Source: JANQIO01 sp038746745
Lineage (GTDB): Bacteria; Pseudomonadota; Gammaproteobacteria; Pseudomonadales; Halieaceae
Direction of reading: 5' to 3'
DNA: 64,000 bases
Assembly: GCA_038746745.1 (NCBI GenBank)
Contig: JBCDKJ010000013.1
Location: 8,508 to 72,507, forward strand
Position numbers and translations under genes: made by a program. The notes under the pieces are model-generated. The model had not been told where the DNA came from and ran no database searches. It worked only from the letters and a program-made list of their open reading frames with translations. This document shows, piece after piece, positions 51,133 to 58,828 of this stretch (position 1 is the first letter of the stretch; every line of letters starts with the position of its first letter).

Positions 51133-51756
51133 ATGCCCAGGAAAAAATCCTCCAGTAAAGCCTGGCTGCGTGAGCATCGCACCGACTCGTATGTTCAAAA
51201 AGCACAGCGTGAAGGCTATCGCTCACGCGCCTGCTACAAACTGCTGGAGATACAGGAGCGGGACAAAGTGTTACGTCCCGGCTATACAGTCATAGACCTC
51301 GGCGCGGCGCCCGGTGGTTGGTCGCAGGTTGCCACAGACCTCGTCGGCCCTGCTGGCAGGGTGATTGCCTCCGACGTCTTGCCAATGGACAGCTTGGCCG
51401 GTGTGGAATTTATTCAGGGTGACTTCACTGAAAGCTCGGTACTCGAGGCCATACTCGCCGCAGTTGGCGAGGCCGGCGCTGACCTTGTTATTTCAGATAT
51501 GGCCCCAAACATGAGCGGTATGACGGCGGTGGATCAGCCACGGTCCATGTATCTGGTTGAGCTGGCCGCTGATCTTGCGCGGCAAACGCTTAAGCCCGGC
51601 GGGAGCTTGCTGAGTAAAGTGTTCCAGGGTGAGGGTTTTGATGCATTGATGCGGGATACGCGCGCCAGTTTTGATAAAGTAGTTGCGCGTAAGCCTGTGG
51701 CATCCCGTGCCAGATCCAGAGAAGTGTACCTTCTGGCTCGAGGTTACCGCGCCTGA
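51133..51756 (+). CDS. rlmE: 23S rRNA 2'-O-ribose U2552 methyltransferase RlmE (RrmJ)
   Basis: A 207-residue FtsJ-type methyltransferase from ATG 51133 (MPRKKSSSKAWLREH). A longer frame to 51034 overlaps the yhbY start region and is rejected. SAM motif I is VIDLGAAPGGWSQVA. The K-D-K-E tetrad is visible: K in RSRACYKLLEI, D in LVISDMAPNMSG, K in LLSKVFQGEGF and E in RSREVYLLARG. It methylates U2552 in the ribosomal A loop at a late 50S stage. ftsH lies 275 bases downstream, as in relatives. Confidence 0.96.
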   Translation: MPRKKSSSKAWLREHRTDSYVQKAQREGYRSRACYKLLEIQERDKVLRPGYTVIDLGAAPGGWSQVATDLVGPAGRVIASDVLPMDSLAGVEFIQGDFTESSVLEAILAAVGEAGADLVISDMAPNMSGMTAVDQPRSMYLVELAADLARQTLKPGGSLLSKVFQGEGFDALMRDTRASFDKVVARKPVASRARSREVYLLARGYRA

Positions 51757-52031
51757 GCGCGATGATTCTGGCAGGACGGTGCGCAGATGCAGCTGCCAAT
51801 GATCTGGTGCGCCGGAGGACGCCTAAGTGATTGAAAATCCTGATGTTATTGCGCGTGGTGAAGGCCGCGCAATAGGAGTACCATAAAAGATTCGTCCCGC
51901 TCGCATGCGCCTGGACGTACAGGTTGGCTTTTTTATGCGCTTTTACGCCCTTTCGTGCGCTGAGAGCGTAGCAAGAATATATATTTAGTCGATAAACGCG
52001 ACTAATTGGTAAGGATAAGAGGTAACGGGCC
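51757..52031. other. rlmE-ftsH spacer with two inverted repeats
   Basis: No gene is seen. ATTGCGCG (51848-51855) pairs with CGCGCAAT (51866-51873). TTAGTCG near 51987 pairs with CGACTAA shortly before the ftsH start. A TTGAAA at about 51830 could be a -35 element, but I find no convincing -10 or heat-shock partner. Confidence 0.35.
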
Positions 52032-53969
52032 TTGAACGATATGGCAAAAAATCTACTGCTTTGGCTGGTCATTGCTGCCGTCCTGCTGTCGGTATTCCAG
52101 AACTTTAATATGCAGCAGCCCACCGAGCAGCTCGGCTACTCCGAGTTCATCGAGGAAATTCAACGGGACCAGGTACAAAAGGTCGTTATTGACGGCCTTA
52201 CCATCTCAGGTGAGCGCTATAACAACAGCCGCTTTGAGACGATTCGGCCCATGCTGGAGGATCCAAAGCTGATCGACGACCTGCTCGCCCACAACGTAGA
52301 AATTGAGGGTCGCAAGCCAGAGCAGCAGAGCCTGTGGACGCAGCTTTTAGTGGCCTGCTTCCCTATTCTGATTATCATCGCAGTGTTTATGTTCTTCATG
52401 CGTCAAATGCAGGGTGGTGCAGGTGGACGTGGCGGTCCTATGAGCTTCGGCAAAAGCAAGGCGAGACTGCTGGGTGAAGATCAGATTCATACAACCTTTG
52501 CCGATGTTGCCGGTGTAGATGAAGCCAAAGAGGACGTGCAGGAACTGGTAGAATTTCTGCGAGACCCTGGCAAATTTCAACGGCTGGGCGGTCGCATACC
52601 GCGAGGCGTTTTGATGGTCGGTCAGCCCGGCACGGGTAAAACGCTGCTGGCAAAGGCGATTGCTGGTGAGGCTAAAGTACCGTTTTTCTCTATTTCCGGC
52701 TCTGACTTTGTAGAAATGTTTGTCGGCGTAGGTGCGTCTCGGGTGCGCGACATGTTCGATCAGGCGAAAAAGCAGGCCCCCTGTATCATCTTTATTGACG
52801 AAATTGACGCCGTGGGGCGTCATCGTGGTGCCGGCCTGGGTGGGGGTCATGACGAACGTGAACAGACCCTGAACCAGCTGCTCGTCGAAATGGACGGTTT
52901 TGAAGTCAACGATGGCGTCATCGTTATCGCAGCGACGAACCGGCCCGATGTACTTGACCCGGCGCTGCTGCGGCCAGGGCGCTTTGATCGTCAGGTCGTC
53001 GTGGGACTGCCTGATATCCGTGGTCGCGAGCAAATACTGAAAGTACATATGCGCAAGGTTCCCCTGGCTGACGACGTAAAAGCTGCACTGATAGCGCGCG
53101 GCACGCCCGGCTTCTCGGGTGCAGATCTCGCTAACCTGGTGAATGAGGCGGCGCTGTTTGCTGCGCGCGCCAATGTGCGTTTGGTTGGGATGGAGCAGTT
53201 TGAGCTGGCCAAAGACAAAATCATGATGGGCGCAGAACGCAAGTCCATGGTCATGTCGGAGGCGGAGAAGCGCAATACGGCCTACCACGAGGCGGGACAC
53301 GCGATTGTAGGAAGGCTCATGCCCGAGCACGATCCTGTCTACAAGGTATCAATTATTCCGCGCGGGCGAGCGCTGGGCGTGACCATGTTCCTGCCCGAAG
53401 AAGACCGCTACAGTCATAGCCGTCGGCACATCATCAGCCAGATATGCAGCTTGTTTGGCGGACGTATCGCCGAGGAAATGACGCTGGGTAAAGACGGCGT
53501 CACCACGGGCGCTTCTAACGATATCGAGCGCGCTACAGATATTGCTCGCAATATGGTGACGAAGTGGGGACTGTCGGAGAAGATGGGTCCGCTCAAGTAC
53601 GACGAGGGCGGTGAGGAAGTTTTTCTTGGGCGCTCTGCGGCGCAGGCCAGCACTGCGGTGTCCGGTGAGACTGCGCGTCAGATCGACGAAGAGGTCCGCA
53701 GTATCATCGACGAATGCTACGCCACCGCTGAACGGATTCTGGAAGAGAACCGCGACAAGCTGGATATCATGGCGGATGCATTGATGGCCTATGAGACTAT
53801 CGATACGCATCAAATCGACGCCATCATGGAAGGTCGCATGCCCGATCCGCCGGACTGGGGAGATGGTGGTAGCCCGGTCAGCCCCGATGCTGGGTCCAAG
53901 GCTGGCAGCGATAATGCCGAAGACCGCGGCCGTGAAGGTCCGATCGGTGGACCGGCACAGGAACATTAA
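52032..53969 (+). CDS. ftsH: ATP-dependent zinc metalloprotease FtsH
   Basis: A 645-residue membrane protease. TTG 52032 or ATG 52041 are possible starts; the second matches MAKN- starts in relatives. Two spans (about 6-24 and 104-123) flank the periplasmic loop. The AAA+ module has Walker A GQPGTGKT (197-204), where nearly all FtsH have GPPGTGKT, Walker B CIIFIDEIDAVG and the second-region SRH ATNRPDVLDPALLRPGRFDR. The zinc site is HEAGH (about residue 420). It degrades membrane proteins and regulators such as LpxC and sigma32. The C-terminus is acidic/Gly-rich. Confidence 0.97.
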   Translation: MNDMAKNLLLWLVIAAVLLSVFQNFNMQQPTEQLGYSEFIEEIQRDQVQKVVIDGLTISGERYNNSRFETIRPMLEDPKLIDDLLAHNVEIEGRKPEQQSLWTQLLVACFPILIIIAVFMFFMRQMQGGAGGRGGPMSFGKSKARLLGEDQIHTTFADVAGVDEAKEDVQELVEFLRDPGKFQRLGGRIPRGVLMVGQPGTGKTLLAKAIAGEAKVPFFSISGSDFVEMFVGVGASRVRDMFDQAKKQAPCIIFIDEIDAVGRHRGAGLGGGHDEREQTLNQLLVEMDGFEVNDGVIVIAATNRPDVLDPALLRPGRFDRQVVVGLPDIRGREQILKVHMRKVPLADDVKAALIARGTPGFSGADLANLVNEAALFAARANVRLVGMEQFELAKDKIMMGAERKSMVMSEAEKRNTAYHEAGHAIVGRLMPEHDPVYKVSIIPRGRALGVTMFLPEEDRYSHSRRHIISQICSLFGGRIAEEMTLGKDGVTTGASNDIERATDIARNMVTKWGLSEKMGPLKYDEGGEEVFLGRSAAQASTAVSGETARQIDEEVRSIIDECYATAERILEENRDKLDIMADALMAYETIDTHQIDAIMEGRMPDPPDWGDGGSPVSPDAGSKAGSDNAEDRGREGPIGGPAQEH

Positions 53970-54005
53970 GCTGAGCAACCACTGCTTCAATCCAGCTTAA
54001 AAGTC

Positions 54006-54812
54006 ATGGGGGTGATGAACATCACCCCCGATTCTTTTTCCGACGGCGGAACCCTTTACCAATCGGGCAGACCCGCCCTCGACCAGGTCCTTAATCGGGC
54101 GCAGGTCATGGTGAGCGATGGGGCGGCTATCCTCGATATCGGCGGAGAATCAACGCGGCCTGGCGCCACGCCCGTTGGGGTCCAGGAAGAGCTGGACCGC
54201 GTTATCCCCTGTATTGAAGCACTCCACAGTGAGCTGGACGTCACCCTATCGGTAGACACCAGTACGCCACTGGTGATGCGCGAAGCAGCTGCTGCCGGTG
54301 TCGGGCTGCTTAACGATGTTCGGGCGCTGCGCCGAGAAGGGGCCCTTGAAACCGCAGTCTCCCTGAACTTACCTGTTTGCCTGATGCACATGCAGGGCGA
54401 GCCGGCCACCATGCAGCGCAAGCCGGTCTATGAGCATATTGTTGCCGATGTTACGCATTGGCTGGAGGCACGGGCTAAGGCAGTTATTGCAGCAGGCTTG
54501 CCCAGTGATCGCATTCTGCTGGATCCTGGCTTTGGTTTCGGCAAAACGGTAGCGCACAATCTGCAGCTACTTCAGGGTCTTGAGACGCTGGCTGATCTTG
54601 GATACCCATTACTCGTCGGACTGTCACGCAAATCGATGATTGGCAAGTTGATTGGCCGCGAGACCGATGAACGCCTGGCGGCCAGCCTGGCTCTTGCCGT
54701 ATTGGCTGCGGAGCGCGGCGCCAGCATAATACGCACCCACGACGTTAAAGAGACCGCGGACGCGCTGGCGATGGTTACCGCGCTGGCAGATCCGTTGCGA
54801 GCAGAGCACTGA
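54006..54812 (+). CDS. folP: Dihydropteroate synthase, short N-terminus
   Basis: A 268-residue TIM-barrel enzyme from ATG 54006. It opens MGVMNITPDSFSDGG, the pterin-site motif, then DIGGESTRPGA and the loop LLDPGFGFGKT, with SRKSMIG near the C-terminus. It condenses p-aminobenzoate with the pterin pyrophosphate in folate synthesis and is the sulfonamide target. Typical FolP has about 15 residues before this motif. Here the upstream frame contains no ATG, GTG or TTG back to the ftsH stop (53967-53969), only a CTG at 53982 and the matching text SLKV. The start is therefore non-canonical or the N-terminus is truncated. It abuts glmM. Confidence 0.93.
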   Translation: MGVMNITPDSFSDGGTLYQSGRPALDQVLNRAQVMVSDGAAILDIGGESTRPGATPVGVQEELDRVIPCIEALHSELDVTLSVDTSTPLVMREAAAAGVGLLNDVRALRREGALETAVSLNLPVCLMHMQGEPATMQRKPVYEHIVADVTHWLEARAKAVIAAGLPSDRILLDPGFGFGKTVAHNLQLLQGLETLADLGYPLLVGLSRKSMIGKLIGRETDERLAASLALAVLAAERGASIIRTHDVKETADALAMVTALADPLRAEH

Positions 54813-56147
54813 ATGGAAAAGCGCCACTTTGGCACCGATGGCATTCGTGGGCGGGTCGGCGAGACGCCGATAACGCCGGACTTTATGCTCAAGCTGGGCT
54901 GGGCCTGTGGCAAGGTCTTTTCCGCTGGGCAGGGCGATCGCAGGAGTACCGTCATTATTGGCAAGGACACGCGTGTCTCCGGTTACATGTTTGAGTCCGC
55001 TCTTGAAGCTGGTCTGGTAGCGGCCGGCGCAGACGTAAAACTATTGGGTCCTATGCCAACCCCCGCTGTGGCGCATATGACGGTCACTCAGAGAGCGGTG
55101 GCCGGCATCGTCATAAGCGCATCCCATAATTCCTATGAAGACAACGGCGTCAAGTTCTTTGATGCTCAGGGCTATAAGTTACCCGACGCAGTAGAGCTTG
55201 CGATTGAGTCGCAGCTTGAGCGGCCACTTGAAATGGCCGCGTCGGCAAGCATTGGTAAAGCGCAGCGCGTGGTCGACGCGGCCGGGCGCTATATAGAGTT
55301 CTGTAAGTCGACGGTGCCGCCTCAGTTCTCCCTGCGCGGCGTCAAGTTGGTGGTGGACTGCGCCAACGGCGCGACCTACCACATTGCCCCCAGTGTGTTT
55401 GCCGAGCTCGGAGCAGAGGTTGTCCCTCTCGCCACCATGCCCAATGGTTTTAATATTAATGAGGCCTGCGGTTCTACCGACATGGCTGCGCTATCGGCCA
55501 GCGTCGTCAGCGAGCAGGCGGATCTGGGTATTGCGTTTGATGGCGATGGCGATCGGGTCCTGTTCGTAGATGCGCAAGGTCAGGCGCTGGACGGCGATGA
55601 GTTGCTGTTCATCATTGCCAGACACCGCTCCAGCAAGGGTGTCGTCGGCACACTCATGACTAACCTGGGTGTAGAACTGGCCTTGCAGGAGCTGGGCATC
55701 GGCTTTGTCCGAGCACAGGTCGGCGACCGCTATGTCAATGAATTGATGCAGCAGAAGGGCTGGGACCTCGGGGGTGAATCCTCGGGCCATATAATCTGTG
55801 CTGAGCTGACGACTACCGGAGACGGCATCGTAGCGGCGCTGCAGGTGCTGGTTGCATTGCATGAGGCAGACACTGATCTGGCGGCGCTTCGACAGGGCAT
55901 GGAAAAGTTCCCCCAACACATGATTAATGTGCGTGTGGCAGACAAAGCGGCTATCAACAATCATTCCGGTTTAGCGGCAGCTGTTTCAGCAACGGAAGCA
56001 GCGCTGGGCGAACAGGGGAGGGTGTTGCTGCGCGCGTCCGGCACTGAGCCTGTTATAAGGGTGATGCTGGAGGGTCGACATGCGAACGAGGTGGAGCGTC
56101 TCTGCGCTGAGCTGGCCGAACAGGTGAATGTACTGCTAGGTAGCTAG
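54813..56147 (+). CDS. glmM: Phosphoglucosamine mutase
   Basis: A 444-residue alpha-D-phosphohexomutase. The phospho-serine is S104 in ISASHNSYED, the metal loop is DGDGDR, the sugar-binding loop is GGESSGHI and the phosphate-binding C-terminal motif is LRASGTEPVIRV. It converts glucosamine-6-P to glucosamine-1-P for peptidoglycan and LPS precursors. The ATG directly follows the folP stop, in the conserved ftsH-folP-glmM order. Confidence 0.97.
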   Translation: MEKRHFGTDGIRGRVGETPITPDFMLKLGWACGKVFSAGQGDRRSTVIIGKDTRVSGYMFESALEAGLVAAGADVKLLGPMPTPAVAHMTVTQRAVAGIVISASHNSYEDNGVKFFDAQGYKLPDAVELAIESQLERPLEMAASASIGKAQRVVDAAGRYIEFCKSTVPPQFSLRGVKLVVDCANGATYHIAPSVFAELGAEVVPLATMPNGFNINEACGSTDMAALSASVVSEQADLGIAFDGDGDRVLFVDAQGQALDGDELLFIIARHRSSKGVVGTLMTNLGVELALQELGIGFVRAQVGDRYVNELMQQKGWDLGGESSGHIICAELTTTGDGIVAALQVLVALHEADTDLAALRQGMEKFPQHMINVRVADKAAINNHSGLAAAVSATEAALGEQGRVLLRASGTEPVIRVMLEGRHANEVERLCAELAEQVNVLLGS

Positions 56148-56155
56148 CCACTCTG

Positions 56156-56184
56156 TTGTATGTTTAAGGCTTCTTGGTTAAGAT
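56156..56184 (+). promoter_or_regulatory. Promoter of tpiA-secG-tRNA-Leu
   Basis: TTGTAT (56156-56161) and TAAGAT (56179-56184) with 17-base spacing lie just after the glmM stop and 27 bases before the tpiA ATG. Confidence 0.5.
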
Positions 56185-56211
56185 TGCCGCCCGTTTTTTC
56201 CGGGGTCTGCC

Positions 56212-56955
56212 ATGCGTCGTAAGCTGGTAGTGGGTAACTGGAAAATGCATGGATCCTCGACGTCTATTGACGCCTTGGTGAAGGGCATTACTTCAGCGGT
56301 CACTGATGTGGCAAGTCACGTCGACGTAGTTGTCGCGCCGCCCTTTCCATACCTCGCTCAGGTTAAAGCACTGCTAAAGGGGTCGACGATTGATCTGGCG
56401 GCTCAGACCTGTAGTGCCAATGTGCAGGGCGCCTACACCGGAGACGTGGCAGCGGACATGCTGGCAGACGTCGGTTGTCGCTGGGTAATCCTGGGTCACT
56501 CGGAGCGCCGCGAGGCGGGTGAGAGTAACGCGCTAATTGCGACACAGGCTGTCGCCGCCAGGGCACAGGGATTAATGCCAATTTTGTGTGTGGGAGAGAC
56601 GCTGACACAGCGTCAGCAGGGAAACGCTGTCGACGTGGTGGCTGACCAGTTAGCTGCGTTGATTCCTGCGCTGACTGAGGATGACGTCATTGCTTACGAG
56701 CCCGTATGGGCTATCGGCACTGGTGAAACAGCTACGCCCGAGCAGGCGCAGAGTATGCATGCCAGTATCCGGGCTGAGCTGAAGCAGTATCGCCCTGAAC
56801 TGGCTGAAGGGATGCGCATTCTTTATGGCGGAAGCGTTAAACCCGGCAATGCGGCAACGCTGTTTGCGCAACAGGATATAGATGGCGGTTTGATTGGTGG
56901 GGCCGCCCTCAACGCCGAAGACTTTAATGCCATTGTAATGGCGGCACAGGACTAA
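56212..56955 (+). CDS. tpiA: Triosephosphate isomerase
   Basis: A 247-residue TIM barrel. It opens RRKLVVGNWKMHGS with catalytic K11. H in LGHSERRE is the electrophile, and the catalytic base is in AYEPVWAIGTGETATPEQA, with loop 6 following. The phosphate-binding loops ILYGGSVKPGN and GLIGGAAL end the fold. It interconverts dihydroxyacetone phosphate and glyceraldehyde-3-P. secG begins 1 base after its stop. Confidence 0.98.
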   Translation: MRRKLVVGNWKMHGSSTSIDALVKGITSAVTDVASHVDVVVAPPFPYLAQVKALLKGSTIDLAAQTCSANVQGAYTGDVAADMLADVGCRWVILGHSERREAGESNALIATQAVAARAQGLMPILCVGETLTQRQQGNAVDVVADQLAALIPALTEDDVIAYEPVWAIGTGETATPEQAQSMHASIRAELKQYRPELAEGMRILYGGSVKPGNAATLFAQQDIDGGLIGGAALNAEDFNAIVMAAQD

Positions 56956-56956
56956 C

Positions 56957-57388
56957 ATGGAACAGATAATTTTGATTGCGCACTTGCTGATTGCCCTGGC
57001 AATCATCGGCTTGATTTTGCTGCAGCAGGGTAAGGGTGCTGAGATGGGCGCATCTTTTGGCGCAGGCGCTTCGCAGACGCTGTTCGGCAGCGCTGGCGGT
57101 AGCAACGTACTAACGCGAGCGACTGCATTGCTCGCTGCGGCGTTCTTTGTGACCAGCTTTGGTCTGGCCATTGTCGCCAAGGACAAGGCTAGTGCCGGTA
57201 GCGACCTGACGATAGAGTTGCCAACGTCTGCTGAAGAGGCGATGCCTGTCATGGAGAGCGATCTTCCCCTCCTGGATAGTGAGTTGGCTAGCGACCCTCA
57301 GGCACTGGACGATATTCCCAGCGCACAATCTGACAGTCCCGCTGACATTTCCGGTGATGATATGCCGCCGCTGCCGGAGACCGAATAG
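56957..57388 (+). CDS. secG: Protein translocase subunit SecG
   Basis: A 143-residue inner-membrane protein with two spans (about 4-22 and 52-72) around the conserved cytoplasmic loop KGAEMGASFGAGASQTLFGSAG. It stimulates the SecYEG channel. After residue 75 it carries an acidic, Pro/Ser/Asp-rich tail (ELPTSAEEAMPVMESDLPLL), longer than in E. coli SecG (110 aa). tRNA-Leu follows after 30 bases and is probably co-transcribed. Confidence 0.94.
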   Translation: MEQIILIAHLLIALAIIGLILLQQGKGAEMGASFGAGASQTLFGSAGGSNVLTRATALLAAAFFVTSFGLAIVAKDKASAGSDLTIELPTSAEEAMPVMESDLPLLDSELASDPQALDDIPSAQSDSPADISGDDMPPLPETE

Positions 57389-57418
57389 ATGGCGCAAGCC
57401 TGGAATATATGAGAATTA

Positions 57419-57504
57419 GCCGAAGTGGTGGAATTGGTAGACACGCTATCTTGAGGGGGTAGTGAGCTATGCTCGTGCGGGTTCAAGTCCCGCCTTCGGC
57501 ACCA
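57419..57504 (+). tRNA. tRNA-Leu (anticodon GAG)
   Basis: An 86-base class II tRNA with encoded CCA. Acceptor GCCGAAG pairs with CTTCGGC, the D arm has GGAATTGGTAGACAC, the anticodon loop TTGAGGG gives GAG (codon CUC/CUU), and the variable arm is GTGAGCTATGCTCGT. It lies downstream of secG as in Pseudomonas. Its 3' end is duplicated downstream. Confidence 0.97.
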
Positions 57505-57519
57505 TACCTGGTAGAAAGG

Positions 57520-57543
57520 CGCTCCACACTGTGGGGCGTTTTT
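57520..57543 (+). terminator. Terminator of tRNA-Leu
   Basis: CGCTCCAC (57520-57527), loop ACT, GTGGGGCG (57531-57538), one G-U pair, followed by a T-run. Confidence 0.85.
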
Positions 57544-57676
57544 CGTTTTGAGCCTTCGCTGCATAGGCGGGCCTAATCCGGCCCTCGCTGTTTCCGTGGC
57601 AGCAAAGCTGCCCCGGGCTCGGTCGAGATTTGCGGTGCAAATCGCCCCGCCTTCGGCACCATACCTGGTAGAAAGG

Positions 57677-57700
57677 CGCTCCACACTGTGGGGCGTTTTT
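57677..57700 (+). terminator. Second copy of the tRNA-Leu terminator
   Basis: Exact repeat of the hairpin and T-run at 57520-57543, carried in the 157-base offset duplication. Confidence 0.8.
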
Positions 57701-57816
57701 CGTTTTGCGCCTTCGCTGCATACGCGGGACTAATCCGGCCCTCGCTGTTTACGTGGCAGCATACTTTATAGAAAAGTGCGCCACTCTGTGGGCGGCATAT
57801 AGCATCGCAACCTGTG

Positions 57817-57845
57817 TTGACCGCCGCTATGGGCGTCCCTATAAT
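57817..57845 (+). promoter_or_regulatory. Strong promoter of the initiator tRNA / rimP-nusA-infB unit
   Basis: TTGACC (57817-57822), 17-base spacer, perfect TATAAT (57840-57845). It would produce a leader of about 70 bases ahead of tRNA-fMet. Confidence 0.75.
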
Positions 57846-57923
57846 TAGCGCCCTTTCGAGCAGGTCCAAGGATTTGCCGAGTGACAATAAGCCCAGGGGC
57901 TTTTGTCAGGAGACGAGTTTTGA

Positions 57924-58000
<77 letters not shown>

Positions 58001-58172
58001 AACGTTGAGGAAGCGTGTGCAGCAGCCGCGGCTTATGCATACATACGGTACCAGGGGTGCCGACTTCCAGACCGCGGGCGTGATCCCATAGGGACATGTC
58101 GGCAGCCAGCGAGATGTGTGGTCCGATACCCGCACTCGTTGCCAACGACGCGTCAGTAATCCTGGCGTAAAT

Positions 58173-58199
58173 AAAAAGCCCCTTTTCAGGGGTTTTTTA
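58173..58199 (+). terminator. Terminator between tRNA-fMet and rimP
   Basis: AAAAAGCCCC (58173-58182, one G-U pair) pairs with GGGGTTTTTT (58189-58198), which also supplies the T-run. It may partly separate tRNA transcription from the rimP operon. The rest of the 290-base spacer (58001-58290) holds no gene I can see. Confidence 0.75.
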
Positions 58200-58290
58200 T
58201 TGGCTGAAAAAAGCTGACAGGAATCAGCTGCCGACTGACGCCGCGTCACAATTAAAAGGCGGAGCGCAACCAGGGCGTACGGGGGGCTGG

Positions 58291-58746
58291 GTGGCCGATC
58301 GAGAAGAGAGGATTGCAGCGCTACTAAGACCCACGGTGGAAGCTCTGGGCTATACCGTTTGGGGGCTGGAGTACCTGGCGCAGGGTCGGCATACGTTGTT
58401 GCGCCTTTATATAGATGGCAACAGTGGCATAACCGTCGATGATTGTGCCTCTGTTAGCCATCACGTTAGCGGTGTGTTGGACGTGGAGGATCCTATTAGC
58501 GGCGAATATACCCTGGAGGTGTCTTCGCCCGGGGTAGATCGGCTGCTGTTTCAGCTCGACCAATACCCGATCTACATCGGGGAGTGGATTGAGATAAGGC
58601 TTCGTAGGCCCTACGACGGCAGACGCAAGTTTAAGGGCACGCTGAAGGGTTTGGAGGGAGACGACGTTGTGGTGCAAGTGGATGACCAGGAGTTCCTGCT
58701 CCCACACAGTGCGATAGACAGGGCACAGGTAAGGCCGCGTTTGTAA
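58291..58746 (+). CDS. rimP: Ribosome maturation factor RimP
   Basis: A 151-residue protein with a GTG start at 58291. ALGYTVWGLEYLAQGRHTLL and LRLYIDGNSGITVDDCASVS are the N-terminal domain signature, with LEVSSPGVDRLLF between the domains and an SH3-like C-terminal domain. RimP acts in 30S assembly. It is the first protein gene of the rimP-nusA-infB-rbfA-truB operon. Confidence 0.95.
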   Translation: MADREERIAALLRPTVEALGYTVWGLEYLAQGRHTLLRLYIDGNSGITVDDCASVSHHVSGVLDVEDPISGEYTLEVSSPGVDRLLFQLDQYPIYIGEWIEIRLRRPYDGRRKFKGTLKGLEGDDVVVQVDDQEFLLPHSAIDRAQVRPRL

Positions 58747-58828
58747 GCGGTATCTGGCAAACAGAACAGGATGTAACGCTGGGGTGACCCGGCAAAAAAC
58801 GCACCTTGGGTGCACGGGCGAGACGATG

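Larger units (their letters stand above)
57489..57761 (+). repeat. Direct duplication of the tRNA-Leu 3' end and terminator
   Basis: Positions 57489-57604 recur at 57646-57761 (offset 157) with four single-base differences over 116 bases. The copy includes the last bases of the tRNA (CCGCCTTCGGCACCA), the whole terminator and about 60 further bases. A third, more degraded echo (AGAAAAGTGCGCCACTCTGTGGGCG) lies at about 57768-57795. No integrase or cargo gene lies between. Confidence 0.85.

Noticed and set aside
57885..57906. Terminator before tRNA-fMet
   Set aside because: The stem is 5 bp at most with no proper T-run, and it would cut off the tRNA from its strong promoter.
57489..57923. Integrated mobile element at tRNA-Leu
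   Set aside because: Only a short direct duplication is present; there is no integrase, cargo gene or second attachment site at a distance.
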